Source: a virus
IMG/VR virus record: IMGVR_UViG_3300047276_000460
Span: 1 to 56,709 of that record
DNA: 56,709 nt
Direction: 5' to 3' (one strand)
Made by a program: the position numbers and the translations under genes
Notes under the pieces: generated by a model
What the model was told of the DNA's origin: nothing
Database searches by the model: none
Seen by the model: the letters and a program-made list of their open reading frames with translations, nothing else
In this document: piece after piece, positions 6,223 to 14,298 of the stretch
Layout: each line of letters begins with the position of its first letter
Position numbering within the stretch: position 1 is the first letter of the stretch

Positions 6223-8736
6223 ATGGAAGACGACGACCAGCAGGATTACGGCGAGATGATCGAGCTTGAAGGCTCGGATCAGCCCGACGTCGAGGACACC
6301 GAAGACGGCGGCGCCATCGTGCGTCTCGACGAGGAAAACCCGAAGGCTGGCGAGAGCGAGTTCTACGCCAACCTCGCCGACGGCGTCATCCCCGAGCACG
6401 AGCTGACGCGCCTGTCGTCACGTCTCCTCGACCTTGTCAGCAAGGACAAGGACGCGCGCAAGAAGCGCGACGAGCAGTACGACGAGGGTCTGCGCCGCAC
6501 CGGCCTCGGCGACGACGCGCCCGGCGGCGCGGACTTCCAAGGCGCGTCGAAGGTCGTCCACCCGATGCTGACCGAGGCCTGCGTCGACTTCGCGGCGCGC
6601 GCCATGAAAGAAATCTTCCCCGCCACCGGCCCCGTGAAGTCGTTCGTGCCGGGCAAGGAGACCGACAAGAAGCTGGCCAAGGCCGACCGCAAGACGACGC
6701 TCCTCAACTGGCAGATGACCGTCCAGTGCCCCGAGGTGCGCGCGGAGCTGGAGCAGCTCATGACGCAGGTGCCGCTCGGCGGCGCGCAGTACATGAAGCT
6801 GGGCTGGGACGAGGCGAAAAACCGCCCGACGTTCCTCTTCGTCGCCATCGACGACATGTACCTGCCGTTCGCAGCCACCAACTTCTACACCGCGCAGCGC
6901 AAGACGCACGTCCAGTACCTGACGCAGCTTGACTACGAGCAGCGCGTCAAGAGCGGCATGTACCGCGACGTCGATCTGGCCCCGGCTGGCATGGAGCCGG
7001 AGATGTCGGTCGCGGCGCAGTCGAACGACAAGATCGAGGGCCGCGAGCAGACCAGCTATAACGAGGACGGCCTGCGCATCGTCTACGAGGTCTACGCAAT
7101 CGCCGACATCGAAGGCGACGGCGCGGCGCCGTACATCATCACCATCGACAAGACGTCGGGTAAGGTGCTCGCGATCTACCGCAACTGGGAAGAAGACGAC
7201 GAGCAGCAGGAAGAACTGCTCTGGTTCGTTGAGTGGCCGTTCATCCCGTGGCGCGGCGCATACCCGATTGGCCTGCCGCACATGATCGGCGGCCTGAGCG
7301 GTGCCGCGACGGGCGCGCTGCGTGCGCTCCTCGACAGCGCGCACATCAACAACAGCCAGACGATGCTCAAGCTCAAGGGCGGCACGGCGGGCGGCCAGAG
7401 CCTGTCGATCCAGCCGACGCAGACCATTGAGATTGAAGGCGGCCTCAACGTCGATGACGTGCGCAAGCTGGCCATGCCGCTGCCGTACAACCCGCCCAGC
7501 CCCGTGCTGTTCCAGTTGCTCGGCTTCCTCGTCGATGCAGGGCGCGGCGTCGTCCGCACGGCGCTCGAGGACATCGCCGACCAGAACCCGAACGCGCCGG
7601 TCGGCACGACGCTCGCCAAGATCGAGCAGGGCATGGTCGTGTTTTCGGCCATCCACGGTCGTCTGCACGACGCCATGGCGCGGATGCTGCGCATCCTGCA
7701 CCGTCTCAACGGCATGTATCTCGACGACGAAAAGCTCGAGCATGAGGCTGGCGAGGAACTGGCGACACGCGCCGACTTCGACGGCCCGCTCGACGTCGTG
7801 CCGGTGTCGGACCCGAACATCTTCTCCGAGGCGCAGCGCTTCGCGCAGGTGCAGGCCGTCGCCCAGCGCGCGGCCGCGATGCCGCAGCTCTACAACCCGC
7901 GCAAGGTCGAGGAGCGGCTGCTCGAGACGCTGAAAGTCCCGAACTACAAGGAACTGCTCGCTCCGGCCATGGAGCCGAAGGAGCAGAACGCGGTCAACGA
8001 GAACGTCGCCGCGACGCTCGGCCGACCGATCACGGCCTTCCCCGATCAGGACCACATCGCGCACATCAAGACGCACCTTGCCTACCTGCTGTCGCCGAAC
8101 TTCGGCATGTCGCCCCTGATCGCCCCCACGTTCATCCCCGTGATCCTGAACCACCTCAAGGAACACATCGCGCTCTGGTACGCGGCGAGCGTCTTCGAGG
8201 TGTCGAACGAGGCGCTCGGCGACGATCTTGGCGACATCATGAAGGAACTGGGCAAGGACGCCGAGAGCCGCAAGAGCCTCGACCAGATGCTTGCCGAGGC
8301 TGGCGCGGTCGTCGTGCAGGGTGGCAACGACGTCTTCGGCGCGCTGCCCCCAGTCATCCAGCAGGCGCAGCAGGTCATGCAGCAGTTTGCACCGCAGCCC
8401 ATGCAAGACCCGCGCGTCGCGCTCGAGGGGCAGAAACTTCAGGTGCAGGCGCGGCGCGACGAGCAGCAGACGCAACTCGAGCAGCAACGGCTCCAGCTTC
8501 AGGCGCAGGACAGCCAGCAGGACAGCCGGATCGACGCGGCCGAGCTGCAAGCGCGCATCGCCATCGAGGCGCAGCGCCAGCAGGCCGAGGACGCGCGCAA
8601 GGCCGCCGAGCTGCAAGCGCGCATGGCCATGAACACCGACGACAACCGCACGGCGATTGACCTCGCCTCGGCGGAAATCGCGTCGGGCGAAAAGATCGCA
8701 GTGTCAACCGGCACTGGGATTAACCCCAACCCGTAA
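6223..8736 (+). CDS. Portal protein
   Basis: 837 residues, the size of large podovirus portals. Portals form the twelve-subunit ring at the head vertex through which DNA passes. Portal-like features are an N-terminal acidic arm, then VHPMLTEACVDFAARAMKEI, and the helical core with WPFIPWRGAYPIGLPHMIG and GALRALLDSAHINNSQTML near residues 345-395. The C-terminal 120 residues are Gln/Ala-rich coiled coil (EQQTQLEQQRLQLQAQ), a barrel-like extension. Directly after the large terminase, as usual. Exact subfamily not determined. Confidence 0.9.
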   Translation: MEDDDQQDYGEMIELEGSDQPDVEDTEDGGAIVRLDEENPKAGESEFYANLADGVIPEHELTRLSSRLLDLVSKDKDARKKRDEQYDEGLRRTGLGDDAPGGADFQGASKVVHPMLTEACVDFAARAMKEIFPATGPVKSFVPGKETDKKLAKADRKTTLLNWQMTVQCPEVRAELEQLMTQVPLGGAQYMKLGWDEAKNRPTFLFVAIDDMYLPFAATNFYTAQRKTHVQYLTQLDYEQRVKSGMYRDVDLAPAGMEPEMSVAAQSNDKIEGREQTSYNEDGLRIVYEVYAIADIEGDGAAPYIITIDKTSGKVLAIYRNWEEDDEQQEELLWFVEWPFIPWRGAYPIGLPHMIGGLSGAATGALRALLDSAHINNSQTMLKLKGGTAGGQSLSIQPTQTIEIEGGLNVDDVRKLAMPLPYNPPSPVLFQLLGFLVDAGRGVVRTALEDIADQNPNAPVGTTLAKIEQGMVVFSAIHGRLHDAMARMLRILHRLNGMYLDDEKLEHEAGEELATRADFDGPLDVVPVSDPNIFSEAQRFAQVQAVAQRAAAMPQLYNPRKVEERLLETLKVPNYKELLAPAMEPKEQNAVNENVAATLGRPITAFPDQDHIAHIKTHLAYLLSPNFGMSPLIAPTFIPVILNHLKEHIALWYAASVFEVSNEALGDDLGDIMKELGKDAESRKSLDQMLAEAGAVVVQGGNDVFGALPPVIQQAQQVMQQFAPQPMQDPRVALEGQKLQVQARRDEQQTQLEQQRLQLQAQDSQQDSRIDAAELQARIAIEAQRQQAEDARKAAELQARMAMNTDDNRTAIDLASAEIASGEKIAVSTGTGINPNP

Positions 8737-8748
8737 AGGACTGGACCA

Positions 8749-8892
8749 ATGGCGACCAAGAACGACGCCGTGTTGAGCAAGGGCAAGAGCACCGGCCCGA
8801 TCAACGCGGAAAACACCAACATGCACAAGCTCATGAAGATGGGCATGCAGCCGAAAACCGAAGTGTCGGGCGGTAAAAAGACCCCCGCATGA
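8749..8892 (+). CDS. Hypothetical small basic protein (47 aa)
   Basis: Starts MATKNDAVLSKGKSTG, 12 bases after the portal stop with AAAGGA upstream. It is lysine-rich and low in hydrophobics, with MHKLMKMGMQPKTEVSGGKK near the end. Its stop overlaps the ATG of the next gene. Small basic proteins after the portal can be minor head or DNA-binding proteins, but no family is recognised. Confidence 0.65.
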   Translation: MATKNDAVLSKGKSTGPINAENTNMHKLMKMGMQPKTEVSGGKKTPA

Positions 8893-9083
8893 GGATAGAG
8901 ACCCTGCTTCAGCGCTTGGAGGCAGAGCAAGCAAAGTTTGCTCATGAAGCGCTGTCGCAGCCTGCTGGACGCGACCCCTTCGCGTATGGGCAGGCCGTCG
9001 GCATGTACGCGGGCCTCGAGCATGCAAAGCGCACCCTGATCGACCTCGTGGCCGAGAGGGAGCGCAAAGACTTCAACCTCTAA
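8889..9083 (+). CDS. Hypothetical helical protein (64 aa)
   Basis: ATGA overlap with the gene before. Almost entirely helix-forming (IETLLQRLEAEQAKFAHEAL, then AVGMYAGLEHAKRTLIDLVA). The pattern of a helical hairpin with a conserved-looking GRDPFAYGQAVG turn is common in small phage proteins near the portal. No function assigned. It lies directly before the GroES-like gene. Confidence 0.7.
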   Translation: MRIETLLQRLEAEQAKFAHEALSQPAGRDPFAYGQAVGMYAGLEHAKRTLIDLVAERERKDFNL

Positions 9084-9102
9084 CCCTGCGAAAGGAGCAC
9101 AC

Positions 9103-9531
9103 ATGCAGGAACTTGGTAACAAGGTTGAGTTTGGCTATGACAACGCGGACGAGGCGTTCCCGCCTTGCGATCCGGGCGTCACGCCATTTGGCAGCCGCGT
9201 CCTGTGCCAGATCAGGACGCCGAAGCAGAAGACGAAGGGCGGGATCATCCTGACCTCCGACACGCGTGAGACCGACGCGTGGAACACGCAAATCGCGAAG
9301 GTGATTGGCGTGGGCGAACTGGCGTTCCACAACCGCACGACAGGCGAGCCGTGGCCCGAGGGGTCGTGGTGTACCGTGGGCGACTTCGTCCGCGTGCCCA
9401 AGTACGGCGGCGACCGCTGGACTGTCAAAACCGCTGACGGCCAAGACGAAGCTCTTGTCGTCATTTTCAACGACCTCGACTTGATCGGCAAAGTGACGGG
9501 CGATCCGCTCGCCATGAAGGCGTTCATCTAG
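9103..9531 (+). CDS. GroES-like co-chaperonin (Cpn10)
   Basis: 142 residues. The segment PFGSRVLCQIRTPKQKTKGG followed by IIL matches the GroES start, where strand one is followed by the mobile loop that docks on GroEL through a hydrophobic tripeptide. Later GDFVRVPKYGGDRW matches the GroES pattern of GDxVLFxKYGGxE. It is longer than bacterial GroES (about 97), with an insert around residues 70-90. In phage T4 the analogous gp31 replaces host GroES so that the capsid protein can fold. The position between portal and scaffold fits a role in capsid folding. Family assignment good; capsid role inferred. Confidence 0.8.
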   Translation: MQELGNKVEFGYDNADEAFPPCDPGVTPFGSRVLCQIRTPKQKTKGGIILTSDTRETDAWNTQIAKVIGVGELAFHNRTTGEPWPEGSWCTVGDFVRVPKYGGDRWTVKTADGQDEALVVIFNDLDLIGKVTGDPLAMKAFI

Positions 9532-9559
9532 TCGATAAGGCTACTAAAGGGAGCCGGTT

Positions 9560-10498
9560 ATGAGTGACCAGAACCAACTGACTGAACAAGACGACGACGA
9601 GCTGATCCCCGTCGAAACCGCACCGGAAGCTGAGGCGGAGGCAGGCAACGAGCCTGAAGAAGCCGAAGAGACCGAGGAGGAAGAGGACGAGGGCGACGAG
9701 CGTCTCGCCGAAAGCGACGACGACCACGACGAGGAAGTCTCCGCCAATCGCAAGCGGCGCCAGAAGCGTCGCGAGGTGCAGAAGCGCGCCAAGGAAAACG
9801 CCCAGCGTGAGATCGAGATGCTGCGCCAGATCAACGCCGATCTGGCCCGCCGCGTTTCGGCAATCGAGACGCACACGGCCAACAGCAACGCCCAGACCCT
9901 CGACCAGCGTCTCGCGCAGGCGGTGAACGAGGTTCAGCAGGCGGAGCACATCATCGCCAAGGCGACGGAGCAGGGCAACGGCGACGACGTCGTCGCGGCC
10001 ATGCGCCTCCGCGATCAGGCGATTGCCAACGCGCAGCAGCTTCAGGCGGCCAAGCAGCAGTTTGAGCAAGCCCGGCAGCAGGCGACGCAGCCGCGCGTCG
10101 ATCCGGCTGTCGTCAACTACGCCAAGCAGTGGATGGACGCCAACCCGTGGTACGACCCGCAGGGCGGCGACCGCGACAGCGCGCTGACGAAGGGCATCGA
10201 CAATGAGCTTGCGCGCGAGGGCTACAACCCTGCCACGCGCGAGTATTGGGAGGAGCTGACGGCACGCGTCGCGGATGCGATTGGTGGCGACGAACCCGCC
10301 CCCGCTGCGCGTCCGAAACGCAAGGCCCCGCCGACCGGAAATACGCGGGAGCACGCGCCGGTTAGCACCAAGAAAGAAATCTACGTGACACCTGAGCGGA
10401 AACAGGCTATGATTGATGCTGGAGTGTGGGATGACCCCGCGCTTCGCCAACGCTATCTGAAGGCGTATCAGTCGTATGACAATGGTTCGGCTCGCTGA
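9560..10498 (+). CDS. Scaffolding protein (probable)
   Basis: 312 residues. Residues 1-60 are extremely acidic (EETEEEEDEGDERLAESDDD). A long coiled coil follows (residues about 65-175, Gln/Ala-rich). The C-terminal region includes PWYDPQGGDRDSALTKGIDN and ends with a basic helical piece (TPERKQAMIDAGVWDDPALR). Acidic start, coiled-coil middle and basic C-terminal helix, placed just before the capsid genes, is the usual scaffold design for coat assembly. No protease is visible nearby, so the scaffold probably leaves intact. Confidence 0.8.
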   Translation: MSDQNQLTEQDDDELIPVETAPEAEAEAGNEPEEAEETEEEEDEGDERLAESDDDHDEEVSANRKRRQKRREVQKRAKENAQREIEMLRQINADLARRVSAIETHTANSNAQTLDQRLAQAVNEVQQAEHIIAKATEQGNGDDVVAAMRLRDQAIANAQQLQAAKQQFEQARQQATQPRVDPAVVNYAKQWMDANPWYDPQGGDRDSALTKGIDNELAREGYNPATREYWEELTARVADAIGGDEPAPAARPKRKAPPTGNTREHAPVSTKKEIYVTPERKQAMIDAGVWDDPALRQRYLKAYQSYDNGSAR

Positions 10499-10515
10499 TT
10501 AAGGAGTGAGACAAC

Positions 10516-11067
10516 ATGACGAATGCTACTGAAGATACACGCTTGAAGAAGCTGGACATTGACATTGCTGCTCGGCGCGACACGCGCCGGTCTGAGGATC
10601 GCAACGTGACCGAGGACCGTGCCTTGAGCGAAGACGACCGGCTTGAGATGTTCAGGAACCAACTTTTCAATGACGCACTTCCTGATTTGCCGGAACTGCC
10701 CGGATATCACATGTGCTGGTTGACCACGCAAAATCCGCGTGACCCCATCCACCGCCGTATGCAGCTCGGTTACGAGCCGGTGCGGCCGGAAGAAATTCCG
10801 GGGATGGAGTACGCCTCGATCAAGACTGGCGAATGGCAGGGCTTCATCGGGGTCAACGAGATGCTGGCGTTTAAGCTGCCCTTGAGCCTCTACAACAGGT
10901 TCATGCAGGAAGCTCACCACGACGCTCCGTTGAGGGAAGAGGACAAGCTCGCCGAAGTCGCGGAGATTATGCGCGAACAGGCTGAGCGTGCGGGCACCAC
11001 CATGTTTGAGGGCGACGGAATGGCGGAAATGCGTTCGTTCAACCCCCGCGCGCCACAGGAGTGGTAG
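10516..11067 (+). CDS. Conserved head-region protein (183 aa)
   Basis: I do not recognise a named domain. The N-terminal 50 residues are charged. The middle is folded, with LPELPGYHMCWLTTQNPRDP and MQLGYEPVRPEEIPGMEYAS, a pattern seen in podovirus proteins encoded between scaffold and coat. Strong ribosome site AAGGAGTGA. Likely a minor capsid or assembly protein. Function not established from sequence. Confidence 0.75.
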   Translation: MTNATEDTRLKKLDIDIAARRDTRRSEDRNVTEDRALSEDDRLEMFRNQLFNDALPDLPELPGYHMCWLTTQNPRDPIHRRMQLGYEPVRPEEIPGMEYASIKTGEWQGFIGVNEMLAFKLPLSLYNRFMQEAHHDAPLREEDKLAEVAEIMREQAERAGTTMFEGDGMAEMRSFNPRAPQEW

Positions 11068-11100
11068 CGGGGTCGTCCAACCAACAAGAGGTATAAGGCT

Positions 11101-11667
11101 ATGTCTTCGGTTTCCCAGCCGTTCGGCCTCCGCCCCGTTTACTCGCCGAGTGGTGTGGTTCGCCCCACCGCTTACTCGATCCTCACGGGCTACGCGTCGA
11201 ACATTTTCCAGAACCAGCCGGTCAAGATCATTCCGTCTTCGACCGGCGAAGGCACCATCGGTGTGGCCGCCATCGGCGACCGCTTCATCGGCACCTTCCA
11301 AGGCGTTGAGTTCACGGACACGGACGGTCGCCGTCGCGTTTCCAACAAGTGGACCGCATCGACCGCAGCGACCGACATCGTTGCGTACGTCACGCTTGAC
11401 CCGACCATCGTTTACGAAATCCAGAGCAACGCTGCCCTGAACGTGACCGACATCGGCAAGCAGTACGACTTCACCACCGTCGGCACTGGCTCGACTGTGG
11501 TCGGCATCAGCCAGATGATGCTGGACGTCGCTTCGGCTGCTGCGAACGCAAGCCTCCGCCTGATCGGCATCACGCCCGGTCCCGACAACAACTGGGGCGA
11601 TAACTACGTCATCGCTCAGGTCCAGATCAGCGAACATCAGAACGTCGCTGACGTGGCCGCATACTAA
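11101..11667 (+). CDS. Probable head decoration protein (188 aa)
   Basis: A Gly/Ser/Thr/Val-rich beta protein with few charges. Starts MSSVSQPFGLRPVYSPSGVV. Features such as TGYASNIFQNQPVKI and GDRFIGTFQGVEFTDTDGRR recur in capsid-cement or accessory coat proteins of podoviruses. It ends just before the coat gene. No cleavage or catalytic motif. It may be a decoration or minor capsid protein. Confidence 0.7.
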   Translation: MSSVSQPFGLRPVYSPSGVVRPTAYSILTGYASNIFQNQPVKIIPSSTGEGTIGVAAIGDRFIGTFQGVEFTDTDGRRRVSNKWTASTAATDIVAYVTLDPTIVYEIQSNAALNVTDIGKQYDFTTVGTGSTVVGISQMMLDVASAAANASLRLIGITPGPDNNWGDNYVIAQVQISEHQNVADVAAY

Positions 11668-11680
11668 GGAGGGCTGACAC

Positions 11681-12595
11681 ATGGCTACCCCAATGCGGAG
11701 TACTGATTTCCGCGCCATCGTTGAACCGATCCTCAACGAGGAGTTCAACGGCATCTACGATCAGCGTGCTGACGAATGGTCGCAGGTCTTCAAGGAGTTC
11801 AAGGGCATCCCCCGGAACTACCACGAAGAGCCTGTCCTGTTCGGCTTCGGTGCTGCACCGGAACTGCCGGACGGCATGCCGGTCACATACCAGTCTGGTG
11901 GCGTGCTCTTCATTCAGCGCTACGTCTACAAGGTCTACGGCCTTGCATTCGCGCTGACGAAGGTCCTCGTCGAAGACGGCGATCACATCCGTATCGGTCA
12001 GACCTACGCGCGTCACCTCGCGCAGTCGCTGATCGAAACCAAGGAAACCCTTGGTGCGAACATCCTCAACCGCGCCTTCAACAGCGCGTATGCAGGGGGC
12101 GACGGCAAGTCGCTCGTCGCGACGGATCACCCGATTGCCACCGGCACCTTCTCCAACCAGCTCTCGACCGCTGCGAACCTTTCGCAGACGTCGCTTGAGC
12201 AGCTCCTCATTCAAATCCGCAACGCCGTCGACAACAACGGCAAGCGCATTCGTCTGACGCCGAAGAAGATCGTTTCTGGCCCCAGCAACGTCTTCCAAGC
12301 CGAGGTTCTGCTGAAGAGCGCCCTGCGCGCAGGCACCGCGAACAACGACATCAACCCCGTCAAGTCGATGGGGCTGCTGGACGATGGTCAGGCCAACCTG
12401 TCGCGTATCACCTCGACGACCGCATGGTGGGTCCAGACGGACGCGCCGGAAGGCCTCAAGCTCGCGATGCGTCGCGGCCTCGAGAAGTCGATGGAAGGTG
12501 ACTTCGAAACCGACAGCATGCGCTACAAGGCCACCGAGCGTTACGCGTTCGGCTGGACCGACCCGCGCGGCGTGTACGGCACGGCTGGCATCTAA
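11681..12595 (+). CDS. Major capsid protein (HK97 fold)
   Basis: 304 residues. The layout fits Mu gpT-like or P22-type HK97-fold coats. The N-arm is RAIVEPILNEEFNGIYDQ. An E-loop-like region contains YVYKVYGLAFALTK. The spine helix is HLAQSLIETKETLGANILNR, followed by AFNSAYAGGDGKSLVATDHP and the P-domain pattern RLTPKKIVSGPSNVFQAEVL. It ends RYAFGWTDPRGVYGTAGI. A UUCG hairpin just downstream may help keep this message abundant. Flanked by decoration-type proteins. Confidence 0.93.
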   Translation: MATPMRSTDFRAIVEPILNEEFNGIYDQRADEWSQVFKEFKGIPRNYHEEPVLFGFGAAPELPDGMPVTYQSGGVLFIQRYVYKVYGLAFALTKVLVEDGDHIRIGQTYARHLAQSLIETKETLGANILNRAFNSAYAGGDGKSLVATDHPIATGTFSNQLSTAANLSQTSLEQLLIQIRNAVDNNGKRIRLTPKKIVSGPSNVFQAEVLLKSALRAGTANNDINPVKSMGLLDDGQANLSRITSTTAWWVQTDAPEGLKLAMRRGLEKSMEGDFETDSMRYKATERYAFGWTDPRGVYGTAGI

Positions 12596-12602
12596 CCGGG
12601 AT

Positions 12603-12618
12603 GGGGGCTTCGGCCCCC
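12603..12618 (+). terminator. UUCG-capped hairpin after the capsid gene
   Basis: GGGGGC-TTCG-GCCCCC with a pyrimidine stretch (TCCCTTCTTC) after it. It could terminate part of the transcripts or, more probably, protect the 3' end of capsid message and set its ratio to downstream genes. Same hairpin as at 1721 and 2883. Confidence 0.6.
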
Positions 12619-12643
12619 TCCCTTCTTCATCAGGAGAAAACAG

Positions 12644-13087
12644 ATGTCTCAGACGACATGGAGCGGCCCGCTCGCATCCGGTGACAAGAACGCAGGCGAA
12701 AGCGGCGGCCCGAATATCGGCCTCGCCGTCCTCTCGCAGACGGTCCTCATCAACTTCGATGCGACGCTGGTCCAGAACGCCACCACGTATCTGCCCGCGC
12801 AGTCCCAGATCGTTGACATCGTTGTTGACGGCCTCACGGCCTACAACAGCGCGACCTCCGCGACCCTCTCGGTCGGCACCACTTCCGGTGGCACCGAGTA
12901 CGTCAGCGGCGTCAACGTCAAGACGACTGGCCGCAAGTCGAACGGCTATTCCGCCGCGCAGCTTGCCGCCATGGACGGCATCGGCACGAACACGACGGTG
13001 GTCGCCACGGTCACGTCTGTTGGCCAGCCCACGGCTGGTCAGGTCCGCGTCACGTACCTGTACGTGCAGACAACGGCCGATGACTGA
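12644..13087 (+). CDS. Probable decoration or minor head protein (147 aa)
   Basis: Beta-rich with the pattern GPNIGLAVLSQTVLINFDAT and VDIVVDGLTAYNSATSATLS, resembling small beta-sandwich structural proteins that follow the coat gene in podoviruses. No charged clusters and no Cys. Preceded by AGGAG. Followed by a strong hairpin at 13109-13159. Role as a capsid surface protein is inferred from position and composition. Confidence 0.7.
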   Translation: MSQTTWSGPLASGDKNAGESGGPNIGLAVLSQTVLINFDATLVQNATTYLPAQSQIVDIVVDGLTAYNSATSATLSVGTTSGGTEYVSGVNVKTTGRKSNGYSAAQLAAMDGIGTNTTVVATVTSVGQPTAGQVRVTYLYVQTTADD

Positions 13088-13108
13088 TCGCTGAAAAAGT
13101 GATATAGG

Positions 13109-13163
13109 CTAGGGGCTGCTGGCTGGATTGGGAGTTCCCGGTCGAAAGGCAGCCCCTAGTTTT
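13109..13163 (+). terminator. Probable intrinsic terminator after the capsid block
   Basis: CTAGGGGCTGC at 13109-13119 pairs perfectly with GCAGCCCCTAG at 13149-13159, an 11-bp stem with a 29-base loop, followed by TTTT. It ends the highly expressed head block, although the T-run is short, so read-through into 13177 is likely. Confidence 0.6.
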
Positions 13164-13176
13164 AGAGGACAATACG

Positions 13177-13581
13177 ATGGCTGACGCAGTTACCTCCCAG
13201 ACGATCTTCGACGGTGAGCGCGAAGCCGTCATGAAATTCACGAACATTTCTGACGGCACTGGCGAAACCGCTGTGCTCAAGGTCGATGTTTCCGCTCTCG
13301 CGAAGAGTTCCTTCAACAAGGCTTGTGACGGGGTCACACTCGACCGCATCCACGCCTCGATCAACGGCATGTCCGTTTCGCTCCTCTGGGACGCTGACAC
13401 CGACGTTCCGGCCGTGATCCTCGCGCCGGGCATGTACACTTTTGACCACGGCAAGCGCATCCAGCTTCCGAACAACGCAGGCACCGGCAAGACCGGCAAC
13501 ATCCTGTTCACCACCATCGGCGCATCGGCTGGGGACACGTACTCCATCGTGCTCGAGATGGTGAAATCCTACGCCGACTGA
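13177..13581 (+). CDS. Structural protein, unknown (134 aa)
   Basis: Starts MADAVTSQTIFDGEREAVMK. A beta-rich fold with ISDGTGETAVLKVDVSALA and SVSLLWDADTDVPAVILAPG. Similar proteins occur after the coat gene in podoviruses and are often found in virions, but I cannot name a domain. The stop overlaps the start of the next gene. Confidence 0.7.
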   Translation: MADAVTSQTIFDGEREAVMKFTNISDGTGETAVLKVDVSALAKSSFNKACDGVTLDRIHASINGMSVSLLWDADTDVPAVILAPGMYTFDHGKRIQLPNNAGTGKTGNILFTTIGASAGDTYSIVLEMVKSYAD

Positions 13582-14297
13582 TGCCTAGCGCGTACGGCCC
13601 CTCGGCATTCAGCGAGACGCTCCAGCGCGCCCAGCGTGACATGCAGGACGTGCTGGGCATGAACGTGCGTCCGATGCCAGCGCAGCAGCCGCGACCGCAG
13701 GTCAATGCCCAGATTATGCCACAGGGCATGCACGTCGGCGCGCAGGTGCCTATGGGCCAGAACCAAATGCAGCTCGGCATGCAGACGCGGGGCCTCACGC
13801 CGCAGAACTTTTCCGCGCAGTACACGCAGCCGAACCAGAGTTTCGGCCTGAACTACCAGCCCCAGAACAACGGCTTGACGGCCTCGTACACGCGCCGCTT
13901 CCAAGAGGGCGGCCTCGCCACGTCGCTGAGTAACGATCCTGACCGACATTTGCGTGAGGAAGAGTTTGTCAGCGCCCGCAACACGTACATGCGCGACATG
14001 GTCGGCAAGCCACGCGCCAAAGGCGGCCTCGCCATGGCAGAAGGCGGGGGCGCGTGGACGCGCAAGGAAGGCCAGAACCCCGAAGGCGGCTTGAACGCTA
14101 AGGGCCGAGCCTCCTTGCGCGCCCAAGGCCACGACATCAAGCCTCCGGTCTCGGCCAAGCAGGCGAAGAAATCGCCCAAGGCCGCCGCACGCCGCAAGTC
14201 ATTTTGCGCGCGGATGAGTGGAATGCCGGGACCGATGAAGGATGAGAAGGGCCGTCCAACCCGCAAGGCCCTGTCGCTCCGCAAGTGGGACTGTTGA
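13581..14297 (+). CDS. DUF6321-like protein with GG motifs (238 aa)
   Basis: The first 100 residues are Gln/Met/Pro-rich and disordered. The C-terminal 70 residues match the phage domain I know as DUF6321: GGLNAKGRASLRAQGHDIKP, PKAAARRKSFCARMSGMPGP, ending LSLRKWDC. Between them are several copies of a short motif with Gly-Gly-Leu (QEGGLA, AKGGLA, PEGGLN), which recurs in many proteins of this phage. The function is unknown; it is probably a packaged basic protein. Confidence 0.75.
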   Translation: MPSAYGPSAFSETLQRAQRDMQDVLGMNVRPMPAQQPRPQVNAQIMPQGMHVGAQVPMGQNQMQLGMQTRGLTPQNFSAQYTQPNQSFGLNYQPQNNGLTASYTRRFQEGGLATSLSNDPDRHLREEEFVSARNTYMRDMVGKPRAKGGLAMAEGGGAWTRKEGQNPEGGLNAKGRASLRAQGHDIKPPVSAKQAKKSPKAAARRKSFCARMSGMPGPMKDEKGRPTRKALSLRKWDC

Positions 14298-14298
14298 C

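Noticed and set aside
4711-6399. Long minus-strand frame of 562 codons opposite the large terminase
   Set aside because: It is a GC-driven shadow of the terminase gene, with no ribosome site, no domain and low-complexity Arg/Leu/Val content.
6418-8616. Minus-strand frame of 732 codons opposite the portal
   Set aside because: Shadow of the portal gene; composition is Leu/Arg/Val-rich without motifs, and it faces the operon.
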